64,000 nt of DNA from assembly GCA_014058105.1 (NCBI GenBank), contig JACGCM010002784.1, positions 1,550,001 through 1,614,000 of the forward strand, written 5' to 3'. Below the pieces are notes generated by a model, which saw nothing but the letters and a program-made list of their open reading frames with translations, was not told where the DNA came from and did not search any database. Made by a program: the position numbers and the translations under genes. This document shows positions 11,799 through 24,952 of this stretch, one piece after another. This DNA is from Kingdonia uniflora. Taxonomy: Eukaryota > Streptophyta > Magnoliopsida > Ranunculales > Circaeasteraceae. How positions within the stretch are numbered: position 1 is the first letter of the stretch; every line of letters starts with the position of its first letter.

Positions 11799-14052
11799 TT
11801 TGATATTTCTCTTTTGATTTATCTTGATTCAGCTGTGTTGTTCATGTTTCTAAATGGCTCATTTGTATTCTGTGTTAAATTTGTAGAATTCTTGCTATTA
11901 AGGAGACAATGATGATGACGCCCGAGGAAGAGAGATTTGCAACATTGGAGTTCTCTCAGATTGAGATATCGAGATTAAGGTACAATTTCTAATACTTCTG
12001 AAATGAACTAATGTTAGAAATGCTACTAAACCATCAATGTTCTTCAGTAAAATATTTTGTGGTTTATGGGCAACATCAGTCCAAGATTTTAGCTTTAGTT
12101 TCGGGTGTGAAATTCGTGTAGCTTTCATTTTATATTTTGCTTGCTATCCCGTAAATGAAGACGAATCATGTTTACTCTCATACTATAATTAACCAAGAAA
12201 ACCATTGTTTGGTTTCCATCGATTATTCCTAATGAGTTACTTTTAGGTGTGATTTTTCTCTTTTGATTTCCCTTGATTCAGCTATGTTGTTCATGTTTTT
12301 AAATGGTTCATTTGTATTCTCTGTGTTAAATTTATAAAATTATTGCTATTAAGGAGACAATGATGATGACGCCTGAGGAATAGAGATTTGCAACATTGGA
12401 ATTCTCTCAGATTGAGATATCGAGATTAAGGTACAATTTATAATACTTCTGAAATGAACTAATGTTAGAAATGCTACTAAAACATCAATGTTCATCAGTA
12501 AAATATTGTGTGGTCTATGGGCAACATCAATCCAAGATCTTAGCTTTAGTTACGGGTGTGAAATTTGTGTAGCTTTCATTTTATATTTTGCTTGCTATCT
12601 CGTAAATGAAGACGAATCATGCTTACTCTCATACTATAATTAACCAAGAAAACCATTGTTTGGTTTCCATCAATTATTCCTAATGAGTTACTTTTAGGTG
12701 TGATTTTTCTCTTTTGATTTCCCTTGATTCAGCTGTGTTGCTCATGTTTCTAAATGGCTCATTTGTATTCTCTGTGTTAAATTTATAAAATTATTGCTAT
12801 TAAGGAGACAATGATGATGACGCCTGAGGAAAAAAGATTTGCAACATTGGAGTTCTCTCATATTAAGATATCGAGATTAAGGCACAATTTCTAATACTTC
12901 TGAAATGAACTAATGTTAGAAATGCTACTAAAACATCAATGTTCATCAGTAAAATATTGTGTGGTCTATGGGCAACATCAATCCAAGATCTTAGCTTTAG
13001 TTACGGGTGTAAAATTTTTGTAGCTTTCATTTTATATTTTGCTTGCTATCTCGTAAATGAAGACGAATCATGTTTACTCTCATACTATAATTAACCAAGA
13101 AAACCATTGTTTGGTTTCCATCAATTATTCCTAATGAGTTACTTTTAGGTGTGATTTTTCTCTTTTGATTTCTCTTGATTCAGCTGTGTTGTTCATGTTT
13201 CTAAATGGCTCATTTGTAATCTCTGTGTTGAATTTGTAAAATTATTGCTATTAAGGAGACAATGATGATGACGCCTGAGGAAGAGAGATTTGTAACATTG
13301 GAGTTCTCTCAGATTGAGATATCAAGATTAAGGTACAATTTCTAATACTTCTGAAATGAACTAATGCTAGAAATGCTACTAAAACATCAATGTTCATCAG
13401 TAAAATATTGTGTGGTCTATGGGCAACATCAGTCCAAGATCTTAGCTTTAGTTTCGGGTGTAAAATTCGTGTAGCTTTTATTTTATATTTTGCTTGCTAT
13501 CCCGTAAATGAAGACGAATCATGCTTACTCTCATACTATAACTAACCAAGAAAACCATTGTTTGGTTTCCATCGATTATTCCTAATGAGTTACTTTTAGG
13601 TATGATTTTTCTCTTTTGATTTCCCTTGATTTAGTTGTGCTGCTCATGTTTCTAAATGGCTCATTTGTAATCTCTGTGTTAAATTTGTAGAATTATTGCT
13701 ATTAAGGAGACAATGATGATGACGCTTGAGGAAGAGAGATTTGCAACATTGGAGTTCTCTCATATTGAGATATCAAAATTAAGGTACAGTTTCTAATACT
13801 TCTGAAATTAACTAATGTTAGAAATGTTACTAAAACATCAATGTTCATCAGTAAAATATTTTGTGGTCTATGGGCAACATCAGTCCAAGATCTTAGCTTT
13901 AGTTCCGGGTGTGAAATTCGTGTAGCTTTCATTTTATATTTTGCTTGCTATCCCGTAAATGAAGATGAATCATGCATACTCTCATACTATAATTAACTAA
14001 GAAAACCATTGTTTGGTTTCCATCGATTATTCCTAATGAGTTACTTTTAGGT
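11799..14052 (+). repeat. Five-copy tandem repeat, exact 451-bp period, carrying an exon-like segment
   Basis: The marker AGGAGACAATGATGATGACG starts at 11901, 12352, 12803, 13254 and 13705, exactly 451 bp apart each time. Each unit has the form of an intron end, an exon and an intron start: CTTTTGATTTCCCTTGATTCAG, then an open stretch encoding about MMMTPEEERFATLEFSQ, then AGATTAAG|GTACAATTTC. The exon frame is kept in units 1, 4 and 5. Unit 2 has a TAG where others read GAA GAG, and unit 3 has point changes. Upstream (11330-11700) looks like a 5' leader with splice-like sites. I do not recognise the protein. The structure suggests a gene start captured by a Helitron and then duplicated. Confidence 0.85.
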
Positions 14053-14204
14053 GATTGGAATGTTTTCCAAATCCCTGGTAACATTTTCAGAACATGGCCT
14101 CCTTATGGAGATTTAGGTTTCACAATGGTTTTAGGAGGTTTATCTGCGGGGTGCTATTCCCGTAGTTTTGTTTGTTGAGCAGTACCGACTTTGGGACTAA
14201 ACAC

Positions 14205-14450
14205 CATTCATCCAAGTTTTTTTAAGATAAGTTTTTGGCATGGGCTAAAGATACAGACCATGGGGGAATCAATAAGGAACTAAAACCTCCACAAAGAGTC
14301 CAAGATTGAGGAGTAGTACTATAAGGCCATTCATCCGAGTTTATTTAGGATAAGTACTTGGCATGGGCTAAAGATAAAGACCATGGGGAAATCAATAAAG
14401 AACCAAAACCTCCACAAAGAGTCCAAGATTGGGGAGTAGTACTATAAGGC
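14205..14450. repeat. Tandem duplication, 123-bp unit, two copies
   Basis: 14205-14327 and 14328-14450 align along their whole length (CATTCATCC..., GGCATGGGCTAAAGATA, CCTCCACAAAGAGTCCAAGA, GTAGTACTATAAGGCC). It is non-coding and lies just downstream of the 451-bp array. Confidence 0.85.
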
Positions 14451-14899
14451 CAAAATCTGAAGAAAAAAATATATATATATCAATAACCTGTGAAACATTG
14501 CATACGAAGAAAGAAATGAAGAACCCCCGGTTGAATTTGATGCCTTTTTTCATATGCTTGCAAAATCCAGCCAGAAAGAGAACACATTTTTGTCGGTGTA
14601 CCAAGCATCGCTATCACGGTAGTTGTTGGCTAACTCTATATTATAAATCTCAACGATTGTCTTACATGGCGCGAAAGAGCTGACTAGGACAAGATGACGT
14701 GGCGTTCATAAATAATAATTTTCTTCTTTTTATATTCCTCTCATTTTCCTTTAACTCATAAAAATGCCTTCAAACGTATTGTAACCGACTCCCTCGCTCT
14801 TTATCCTCTAAACATCTCTCCATTCTTTCTTCTCTCCTAAACTCTCCCATAATTGATTACCATAATATCTCACTCAAATTTGGAGTTAAGAGGGATAGA

Positions 14900-15735
14900 T
14901 ACGATGAAACTGTTCATTGAACCGTTTCACCCAATCCACGTTTTGTCCAATCCATGGTAAAATCAATTTCTCTCTGTCTTTCCTCTACGACGTCTGCCAT
15001 AACCAAGTTTACCTCAATGAAAAACTCTCTGACATTCTGCTTTCCCGGTATGTATAAATTGTTAAATCGTTCGATTCTTGCCATTGTAGCTGTAGTTTAA
15101 GCTTAGTTGTGTTTTACATCCATTGTTTCTAGATTTCTTATGATGTATTTTACTATGTTTGCAGTAACCTCTTTTTGATTCAATTCCCTGACCACCTGAC
15201 TCAAAGAAACAAGTTTGATTGTGAAATTTGCCTCCCTCCATATTGTGAAGTTTACACCAAGCCCTCATTTTCTTCAACAACAAGTCTGAGTTTCTTCAAA
15301 ATAAGGTACTCTCATTAATTTGTTTGAATTTCACTGAACTTCTGCATTAAAATTTGTATGTTAGTTTCAGTTTCTAATGGATAATTTTGAATTATCATTG
15401 GAATTATGAGGAAATGCTATTTTCCATCACCTACAGGTCAAATTTTACTCTGATTGAATGCAACTTCTACAAAATAAGGTACTCTCATTAATTTATTTAA
15501 ATTTTGTCTATACATTTGTATCAAAATGTGTATGTTAGTTTCAGTTTCTAATGAATAATTTTGAATTATCATTGAAATTATGAGAGTACCTTATTGCATC
15601 AAAATTTTGAATTATAGTAAAAAAAATCTATACATTTGCATCAAAATGTGTATGTTAGTTTCAGTTTCTAATGAATAATTTTGAATTATCATTATAATTA
15701 TGAGGAAATGCTATTTTTTATTACCTACAAGTTTA
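14900..15735. repeat. Gene-like fragment followed by ~172-bp degenerate tandem repeats
   Basis: 14900-15060 has a short exon-like stretch ending at a GT (TTTCCCG|GTATGT); the product is unknown. From about 15298, units beginning ATAAGGTACTCTCATTAATTT (15301 and 15473) recur with TGTATGTTAGTTTCAGTTTCTAATG. A further unit resumes at 19880, beyond the Copia element. The Copia element therefore inserted into an existing repeat array. One inverted piece, GAGTACCTTATTGCATC, lies near 15584. Confidence 0.6.
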
Positions 15736-15739
15736 GTGG

Positions 15740-15945
15740 TGTAGAAACTAATACAAAGAATAAGAGATTCGAGAATAACTAACTTTATTATTATTCGATT
15801 ATTACAATGAAAGAAGACCTTCTTCTTTTATAGTTACAATTACTTGGGCGGTAAGTAAGAATATCCTATATTTAGATAATTATATATTTAGTATATATCC
15901 TATATTAGGTATATTCTGTATTCAGCATATATTTTATATTCAACA
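15740..15945 (-). repeat. Copia 3' LTR
   Basis: 206 bp, TGTAGAAACT to ATTCAACA on the plus strand. Very similar to its partner at 19629 apart from scattered substitutions, so the insertion is not very recent. The LTRs are AT-rich with several ATATTTAGTATATAT runs. Confidence 0.92.
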
Positions 15946-18900
15946 CTCCCCCTCAAGATGGAGCATAGATGTCAATCATTTCCAGTTTGTCAATCATGTC
16001 GTTAAATATTTGTCCACAAACTCCTTTTGTAAGAATATCTACAAGTTGATATTCCGACTTCACAAATGGAAAAGATATACACCCTTTGTCAATATTTTAT
16101 CTAATAAAGAACCGATCCACTTCAACATGTTTCATACGGTCATGTTGAATTAGATTGTGTGCAATGATAATCGTTGTTTTATTGTCACAATGTAAATCCA
16201 TTGTTTTTATGAGTTTAAATCCAAGATCTTTCAATATATTTCGTATCCATAGTAGTTCACATACTCTATGAGACATACCCCAAAACTTAAATTTTGTACT
16301 TGATCTAGCAACAACCTTTTACTTCTTAGCTCTAAATGTCATCAAATTCCCACTTACAAACGTAAAATAGCCTGAGGTTGACCTCTTGTTCGTCATATCT
16401 TTTGCCCAATCTGCATCGGTGTATCCCATTACTTCCATATCACCACCTTTCCGGAATAAAAGACATTTTTCCCGGAGATTTCTTCAAGTACCTTAATAAT
16501 CGATAGACCGCCTTCATATGTTCTTCACTTGGATTATGCATGAATTGGTTTACGATGCTAATGGCATATACAATATCCGGTCGAGTATGGGAGAGATAAA
16601 TTAGCCTTCCCACTAAGCGTTGGTACCTTCATTTATCACATGGAACTTGGTCGGAAAACATTCCCAAGTGATAATTTGCTTCAACCGGTGTATCTATCGG
16701 TTTGTAATCAAGCATCTCAGTTTCTGCAAGAAGGTCTAATATATACTTTCGTTGAGACATGAAAATACCTTGACTTGATCTTGCAGCTTCAATGCCTAAG
16801 AAGTATTTTAACTGTCCCAAATCCTTCATCTCAAATTCCCGTGACAAATAGTTTTTCAGTGCCTCCATTTCTACTGAGTCATTTCCAGTAACAACCATAT
16901 TATCAACATAAACAATAAGAGCGGTAAGCTTTCCTGACTTCCATTTTATAAACAAGGTATGATCAGAATTACTTTGTCTATATCCAAATGCCTTCATGCT
17001 CTTCGAAAACAGTCCAAACCAAGCTCGTGGCGATTGTTTTAACCCGTGCAATGCCTTCTTTAATTTGTATATTTTTCCTCCTTCAGAATTCGTGACTCCA
17101 GGTGGTAACTTCATGTATACTTCTTCTTCTAAGTCTCCATTGAGAAATACATTCTTCACGCCAAACTGTTGTAATGGCCAACCTTGATTGGCTACAAGAG
17201 AAATGAGTACATGAATAGTATTTATATTTGCCACTGGGGCGAAGGTCTCCTCGTAATCTACACCATACGTCTGCGTATACCCTTTGGAAACTAGTCTGGC
17301 TTTATACCTATCAATACTTCCATCTGAATTTATCTTTACAGTAAAGATCCAACGACACCCAACAATACGATATTCGTGGGGTTTATCAACAAGTTCCCAA
17401 GTAGAATTCTTCTGTAATGCATTCATCTCTTCATTTATGACTTTCTTCCATTATGAATCTGATAGTGCTTCCTACAAATTACTAGGAATAGATACAAAGG
17501 ATAATTGATTCATAGTACATGTAAACGACTTAGGCAACCTATGGGTGGACACATAATCAGAAATTGGGTATTTGGCTTTAGAATTGATATCTAGTTCATA
17601 AGTAGATTTTAAAATACCTTTAGTAGGCCTTTCTGAACGTCTAGGCTGAATATCATTAACAATACTAGGATTAGGTAATACCTGAAGTTTGATATTATGC
17701 GGCAATGCTTATGTAGATGGTGTTAGAATGTTGGAGTCACATGCAACTTCTACTACTTCAGCTTGATCTCCCCCCGTCGTCTGATCATCTTCATTCATAT
17801 GAAGTTCACCTTCAATACCATAATCTCCCCCTGTCATCAGCTTGCTTAACTTTCCTTTTCATTATCAGTTAGGTTACTACGCCTGTTCAAATTACTTATC
17901 AAATCCTCTAGTTCCTGGAACATATCCCCAATAATAGAAAACTTTCCTTTACTATCATTATATTTCTCCCCCTGAAGGGAAGATCCCACAAAATACGCCT
18001 CCAATTTTCAAAACGAAACATTCAGAGTGGTATACACATTCCCCTCCACAGGATCATAACAACGATAACTCTTTTTAAAATAAGTATATCCAAGAAACAC
18101 ACACTTTTGAGCACAATAATCCAATTTTCCTCGCTGATGTTTAGGTATATGAACAAAGACAGCGCATCCAAAAACACATGGTTCTAGGTTTGGCATTGTA
18201 GGGATGGTGATAAGATCATGAAGTTTTTTTTAAGTAGGCAGCAGATTTTAACGCTTTTTCCCAATAATTCAATGACATATTCATTCCAAAAAGGGATGCA
18301 CGAACAACTTCTAATAGTTGTCTATTCATTTATTCAGCTAACCTATTTTGCTGTGGGGTATAAACATTAGAGGTTTGATGTCGAATGCTATTATTTGTCA
18401 AGAACTCCGACATGTCATTACTAGTAAATTCTCCTCCATTATCAGATTGATACACTTGTATCCTCCTTTGGAATTGGGTCAAAACCATATGATAATTTTT
18501 TTAAATACTTCAAAGACTTCACTTTTATGGGTAATTAGGGATACCCATACCATACGAGTACACTCATCAATAAAAGTCACAAAATAACGAGCTTCAGATA
18601 ATGAAGGAATACGTGCAGAACCCCATATATCATAGTGAGTAATACTAAAAGGTTATGAACTTTTATTAAAACTTGGAGAGTATGTAATACGATGACTCTT
18701 AGCGAGTTCACAAATATCACACTTAAACTCTGAAATACTATAATTCGAAAATAACGACGAATTTAATTTCTGAAGATACCCGAAGGAGAGATGACCCAGT
18801 CGCCGATGCCATAACCACATATTAGCTTTTGCTTCTTCAATTCCTTCGACTTTATTCACCTGATGAATTCTCTGCTCTCCACTATTAGGTCAGGTCTAAA

Positions 18901-19390
18901 TAGTAGAGATTGCCTTTTCTAACACCACAACCAAGAACCTGCCGAGTCACTATGTCCTGAAAAATATAGAATTGAGCCAAAACGTCACGGTACATGTAAG
19001 TACAATAGTGATCCTACTGACAGACAAAATATTGTACTCTAGAGCAGGAACAATAAGGATAAAGTTTAATGTCAGGAATTCAGATATGTCAGTGGAACCT
19101 TCTCCAATTACAGGAGAGGAACCACCATTTGTTGTGTATATAAAGGTTTGGGTTGAAGGTGTAATGGATGATAATATCCTAGAGTCGTTTACCATGTGAT
19201 ATGATGTACCAGTATCAATTAACCAAGTGTTATTCAAAGAATTTACAACTAAAACACTATCTTTAGTTTTCATACCTGACTGGGCAACATTCACTGAATG
19301 AGGACTTTTAGCAGCATCCTTCTTCGCAACAATGTGAGGATTTGGGTTTGAGTTTGATGATATCATTGTTGTATCATCATTGGAACCCAT
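15946..19390 (-). pseudogene. Copia pol: protease, integrase, reverse transcriptase, RNase H, broken
   Basis: On the minus strand in order: protease at 18950-19390 (WLIDTGTSYHM, the aspartic DTG site); the GAG-pre-integrase/HHCC zone at 18653-18859 (ANMWLWHRRLGHLS, CDICELAKSH); an integrase part at 18008-18196 (GCAVFVHIPKHQRGKLDYCA, CVFLGY); reverse transcriptase at 16629-17426 (RYKARLVSKGYTQ, NGDLEEEVYM, KALHGLKQSPRAW); and RNase H remnants to about 15960, ending near KLEMIDIYA. The catalytic box is YVDN rather than YVDD, losing one metal-binding aspartate. Frames are interrupted between every domain, so the element is inactive. Confidence 0.88.
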
Positions 19391-19399
19391 TGGTCGAAT

Positions 19400-19530
19400 T
19401 GCTACAGTGATTTTCTGGTATCTGTTACAGTAACTTCAAACTGTTATAATAATTTTCTGGTATTTGCTACAGTAACTTCGAGCTGCTACAGTGACCTCGA
19501 ACTGTTATAGCTATAGTAACTTCAAACTTC
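19400..19530. repeat. Short-motif minisatellite where Copia gag should lie
   Basis: Between the primer-binding site and the protease frame only about 240 bp remain. This stretch is built of variants of GCTACAGTAACTTCGA (minus strand TCGAAGTTACTGTAGC), five or six times. A related motif occurs in the LTR at 49205-49372. Confidence 0.7.
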
Positions 19531-19628
19531 GCAACATAATTAAGCTTTGTAATAGCAATTCGTAGCGGAATTCAATTTAATTCAATTCGAAAGAACTAGG
19601 TTCAATTATCGAACCCGCTTTGACACCA

Positions 19629-19834
19629 TGTAGAAACTAATACAAAGAATAAGAGATTCGAAAAGGACTAACTTTATTATTATTTGATTATTACAATGGA
19701 AGAAGACCTTCTCCTTATATAGTTACAATTACTTGGGCGTTAAGTAAGAATATCATATATTTAGAGAATTCTATATTTAGTATATATCATATATTAAGTA
19801 TATTCTATATTCAACATATATTTTATATTCAACA
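19629..19834 (-). repeat. Copia 5' LTR
   Basis: 206 bp, pairing with 15740-15945. On the minus strand it is followed directly by the primer-binding site. It lies at the 5' end of the minus-strand element. Confidence 0.92.
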
Positions 19835-19839
19835 AGTGG

Positions 19840-22489
19840 CTGCTCAAATTTTACTTTGATTGAATGCAACTTCTACGAAATAAGGTACTCTCATTAATTT
19901 ATTCGAATTTCTTATATACATTTGCAGAAGCACTGAACTTCTGCATCAAAATTTGTATGTTAGTTTCAGCTTCTCATCAATTTTTGCAACATTTTGTGCG
20001 TGTGAAAATGTCTACTATTAAATTACTTAGATAATATATTATAATATGTGTCTCCTACTTTAATCTTACATCTTGCCATGACGTTGGTGCATTAAAGTGT
20101 TTACTAATTTTTATGAATTTAAGGTTATTAAGCTCTGGGATTTCAAGTTTAGGGACCCCCATGTTGTTATTTGGTTAAAAGTAGTGGTAAAAAAATTTAT
20201 TGAAATTATTGTACATTATGTACCCCTTCAATGCTATAGTTGCATTGGAACCAAGGTGGAAATCGCGGTTGGAGTAAGTTAATTGGAAGAGGCGGTTTTT
20301 GGGTATAAAAAGGTACTTGAAATTATACATTTTATTTAACATGCATATATAGAGTGATGTTGTTGTTATTTGTTAGAGCTGACAATGGGGTTTTTAGTAT
20401 ATTTATTATCATGTTCATGAGTTGAGGAATGAGTTGAAGAGTTGTTTGAAAACATTATGACATTGCCGTAGTATTTTTAGCTTAACTTTATGGTATTTAA
20501 GTCGGAGGGAACACTGACTTTAATGAGTAAATGGTTGCATTTACTTCATTTTTCCGGTGTAACTAAGCATAAAAATATATTTCCATGATGTGGAAATACT
20601 ATTTCCGTCATTCTCTATGAATTAAGCGTACCCTTAATATTAATGGGTGCATTACATTGTTCTTGCTTTCTTGGTGTAGTTTTGTTATATTACATTTCAA
20701 ATATATATGAATAATCGAGTCTCTTCTTCGCAATTCCTGGTTCCGAGTTCTTGGTCAGGACTGTAGACAGTTCAGCTACAGTCTTAGCAATAAATAATAG
20801 GACAATGCTACTGGTAATGTGATGAGCATACCAAAGATTACCCTGCATTCACAACAAACACATACCCTCAACCTTCCATTTAGATCTATTCATCGAGATA
20901 CAAATAGCAAAATTATTTTTTACCCCGTGCTTAATATCGCTGGATATATATTGTACTCCTTCGCAAAGACAAAGGGAACAATCCCTTGAAGAAAAGCTGC
21001 CTACACAACACAACATATCCTTTGCAAATTATATTATATACTTAATTACATATATAAATATATATGAATACATAGTGATAATTCACTGAATACACGAGTA
21101 ATAGAACTTCCTGACTTGCACGATTGCTATCCTTAATAATTTTCCTCGCAGCCCAATAGTAAAGGAGACACCTGCCATTAGGGCAAGTACTAGATACTTC
21201 TCACAAGGTCCTCATGTAAAGGGGCAAGTCACATCTTTTGGTCAGTATATGTTTTCAAACTTTGAGAAGCTCTTTCAAACAAAACATACTTTCTTAGTTT
21301 TTAGGTTTCATGTTGACTTGAAACTAAGCTGTGAATGGAGAATCTAGAGTGTTGTCTCTAATGGTGACTTGCCTTGAATATTAAATTACATAACTTTCAA
21401 GGTATTGCACAATGTCGTGGTGATATCTTCCCATTGGTAAAAACGGGTCAAATAAAAAAATCGTTTATGGCGAAAGCATTAATGTTCACGTACACTTTAA
21501 AAACTAAAACATGACATACAAGCACGGTAAAAAAGTTGTACCTTTCTGATTTATCTATAAACAGAAGTGGACATGAATCTAAATAAGATCCAGTTTATCT
21601 CCAGAAACCACTCGGGTTCAAGAGGAAAAAATTTAAAATGAGAAAACTTAGCATTTGGGACCTTTTTGAGATTGTATAGCCCCAATGCAAAGCCTCATTT
21701 ACTTTCCATTTAAGAGATTATAGAGCAATTTTAAACTGTGTAAACTTAAAAAACTTGACATACCTATCATCATCTTTGCATGAATGTAGATCATGAAACG
21801 TCAGGCTTCCTGAGCTCTACTATAAAACAAATGAGGAAGTATCACATATACAACATTTAGTATCAATTTTTTTTTCTTGGGTGATATGGTACACAAAATG
21901 AAGAGAACGAAGCAGAGCCATATTTGGCCATTAAGAGCCTAAGGCTAAATTTTTTACAGACAGTTACACTAATATTACATTTTCTATTTTTAAAGGTTTA
22001 TAAAAAATCCTATTTATGTTTTTTAAGGTTTAAAAAAAGCAACTGTTTTATTGTACTAAAAGAAAACCCTTTACCCAACTCTATATGGAAGTGTCATGTA
22101 CACAAGGATCAGAAGCTGATAAATTATGAATCTTGCCTACGGAATCAGGAAGAGAAATACGATGGATAAGGACCATACCTTCATCTTCAAACTTATCCCA
22201 ATCAGCTGCTCCCTATTACAGGTTGCTAACCTTAACAAAGGACAATTGTAAGAGAAACTATTACAATATATGGATATAGTTTAGGTTTGAAATTAGCATC
22301 AAAGAGTTTATATATTTTTTTGCCACTGTAAGCAAGGGTTATGGTGTAAGCAGGGGTTATGGCAGGACCCCTTGACCAGGATTTATAAAAGAAGAGACTT
22401 TTTCTAATTGTGTTCACAATAGAAGTGATCTACTTTTAATGACAGATGCTTCTTGAATTATATATATTAACCAAGGTGGGGATGGCTTT
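19840..22489. other. Non-coding stretch with repeat remnant and one short gene-like piece
   Basis: 19840-19990 resumes the ~172-bp repeat cut by the Copia element. 20097-20282 is open (KVIKLWDFKFRDPHVVIWLK) but unrecognised. The remainder (20300-22480) shows short frames only and scattered splice-like sites. I see no supportable gene. Confidence 0.4.
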
Positions 22490-23310
22490 TATTTGTCTTT
22501 GCTAAAAATGATAAATGCATACTTGCACGAGCTTCATGGATCAGTACAAACGAAGCCGAGGGGAGAGCTAGAAAGAACACTTATGGAGGTATTATACAAC
22601 CTTACTCAGGAAATGATTGCCTTGATGCCTAAAACATTAGAATACATTTTGCGGGTAGATATCTTCTTCTTTACATTATCATAAATGCGGTCTAAACAAT
22701 ATCACCAAGATACCCTGTCCATACTTTGCTGACTGTGATTTGAAGATTTAGAAAATATGTTATATTGCAACATAATAAGAGATAGAGATCTTTGAAATGT
22801 AGATAAGTCGTCATTCTCGATAGAGTTATTAATTTTGCCAGACCTCACGATCACACATATAAATATATTTATCTCGCCTGTTTGTAGATCTTTGAAAATT
22901 GTTCTTTGAAGATTAAAAAGTAATATTTCTAGACAAAATCAAAGAGGTAAATCTGCTTTCTTCCATTTCATGTACAAAGTTGGATCTTCTTTTAGTTTTC
23001 AATAGCATGTTGCAAAAATTGTTTCAGTCTTTTAAAATTGGGTCTAAAATATTTCTCATGTTATTAATATATTGTAAAACATTAGTTTGTAGTTTTACTC
23101 TAATGGATCCATTACTTATTTCTGACAGGACATCCCTCAATAAATTATTGATACTCACGAGCTACAAAACATCACAAGCCTATCGGCGAGAATGCCAACA
23201 ATAACATAGTTCATTCTTTCTCGAGCTTACTGTCAGTGGTATTGAAGTGCTCCCAGAGCTAGAAGGGAAAAATGGATCAATCTTCGTCAAAGATGAGCAA
23301 GATTATTGCC
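22490..23310 (+). pseudogene. Unrecognised gene fragment with at least two exon-like blocks
   Basis: Block 1 (about 22493-22655) encodes SLLKMINAYLHELHGSVQTK and continues to LMPKTLEYILR, ending at GCGG|GTAGAT, a plausible donor. Block 2 (about 23125-23310) follows TTCTGACAG, and a further piece reads SGIEVLPELEGKNGSIFVKD and ends GCCAG|GTCTTG. The frames do not join cleanly and the 23128 block contains a stop in one reading. It looks like part of a host gene carried by a Helitron. I cannot name the family. Confidence 0.4.
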
Positions 23311-24292
23311 AGGTCTTGCACATTTTTAAATTGTACTTTGATTGGCTTGAAATAAATAGAGGTCGAACATAGTGGATAAGAAAACTTTGTTGTAAGGTAG
23401 TAATTTATGCACTATGGGTATATTTCTCAGCCAACTATTCGTCTTCTTCTTGGATTGTGATGTAAACAAACATTTCTAACAATACCTCACATTATGTTGA
23501 TTATATCTTCTTTTTGGATTGATTTATCTTGCCTTACATTGTGTTAATTGCCGAAAGCATCACTTTTGTAAGATTCTATGAAAATAAAGGGGTTAAACTG
23601 TTCCTACTATTGTTGATTGCATTCTCATTGTTGGACATATGTAGTAACAAAATAATCTTATTCTTATTACAACTCCTCTCTTCCTGAATTATGCAATTCC
23701 TTTATTTTGATTTTAGTAGATGATGTGGCTTATCTTATTGATCTTATACTATTCCCTTGGAGTCTTGGAAAACATACAAACCTAGGATCCAGAGCATTGG
23801 ATCTTATAATCTCATAACTCTATAATAATTCACTCTCTTTATATCCCCTCTATAACAAAAGTAACTCCTCCCTTTTTATGACTGTTATTTACATAACATC
23901 ATGCATGAAAAAAAAACTATTTTTACACCACCTTTAACAATCTTAATTTCTCTAATAATTTCTCACATAATTACCAAAATTTATAGCGTTTGTATCTCAC
24001 ATCCCTATACTATATATAAGTCCACTTTCTTCTTCTCTCACCTCTATCATAAACAACATTTTTGTCCCTATGTGGTAAGTAATCATTTTGATATTTGTCT
24101 TTGCTCTTACAATTTTCTCATGCACCGAAGCTTACTTTCTCACCAACAACTACTTAAAATCACCTATTTTAAAATTATCTCTTTCTATTTTTTTCTAAGC
24201 TAAACATTATTACATTCTTATTGTTGGGCATATGTACTAAATTCTTTGCTGTCTGTCCCAACTATTATACTCTTCTAGCATTACATTCATAC

Positions 24293-24952
24293 ACAGAGAT
24301 GACCATTGTCTACATCACCAATTTGGAGAGTATAATTTCTAAAAAGCATGTTTACCATGTTAGTGTTACCCAAGCATTCGTAGAAATACATATAAAGAGT
24401 GCCCTCGAAGTTAGAAGATCGTTGAACCATGAACTCCTTATAAGATATGACGACCCCATTGAAGTTATGAAATTCTCAATAGATTTTTTTGGTTTTCTAA
24501 CCGAACTAGGCTGTGATAAATTAATACAAGACCTTTGTTCTCAAGCAGAATCTTGGTTTAACAATCTTATTGGTGAAGAATTTTGGGTTAAGAACAGAGA
24601 TACCTTTCTCCAAATCTCACTTGATGTTGTGCTCGATACACTATTGCGGGAGTCAGAAGAGTTAACCATGAAGCTGGAATTAGATATCGTTACAACCGTC
24701 CATGATTATGCTTATCCAGGGGTTGCTATTGTAACTCTGGTCATGGATTCTAGAACTACAACCAACCTCTCAGGTTCTACATCAGGTGAAACCGATGAAG
24801 GAAATGATAAAATTTGCCCAATTTGCTTGGATTATTATGCTGAAGGTCAAAATGTCACAACCACACAATGTGGACACAAATTTTGCTTAGGGTGTATACT
24901 CTAGTGGATTTTGATTTCAGAGAAAACAAAATGTCCTTATTGTCGGTCTTAG
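24293..24952 (+). pseudogene. RING-finger protein fragment with a premature stop
   Basis: The frame encodes a helical leader (TQAFVEIHIKSALEVRRSLN; RESEELTMKLELDIVTTVHD) and then a C3HC4 RING: CPICLDYYAEGQNVTTTQCG, HKFCLGCIL, stop, then KTKCPYCRS. The stop (TAG at 24902-24904) sits between metal-ligand pairs three and four, so the final CPYC pair is not translated. RING proteins usually act as E3 ubiquitin ligases. Here the domain cannot fold fully unless the stop is read through or spliced out. It lies inside a Helitron-bounded block, suggesting gene capture. A poorly coding AT-rich stretch (24960-25760) follows. Confidence 0.65.

Larger units (their letters stand above)
15740..19834 (-). 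mobile_element. Ty1/copia LTR retrotransposon lacking gag
   Basis: Two 206-bp LTRs (15740-15945 and 19629-19834) flank a pol region read on the minus strand. A perfect target duplication AGTGG lies at 15735-15739 and 19835-19839. The polypurine tract (minus-strand CTTGAGGGGGAG) abuts the left LTR. A primer-binding site TGGTGTCAAAGCGGGTTC (minus strand, 19611-19628) abuts the right LTR and resembles the initiator-methionine tRNA site used by plant copia elements. Total length is 4,095 bp, shorter than typical because gag is missing. Confidence 0.93.

Noticed and set aside
22232..22417. Short minus-strand frame in the Helitron interior
   Set aside because: AT-rich, no conserved features, no splice or start context.
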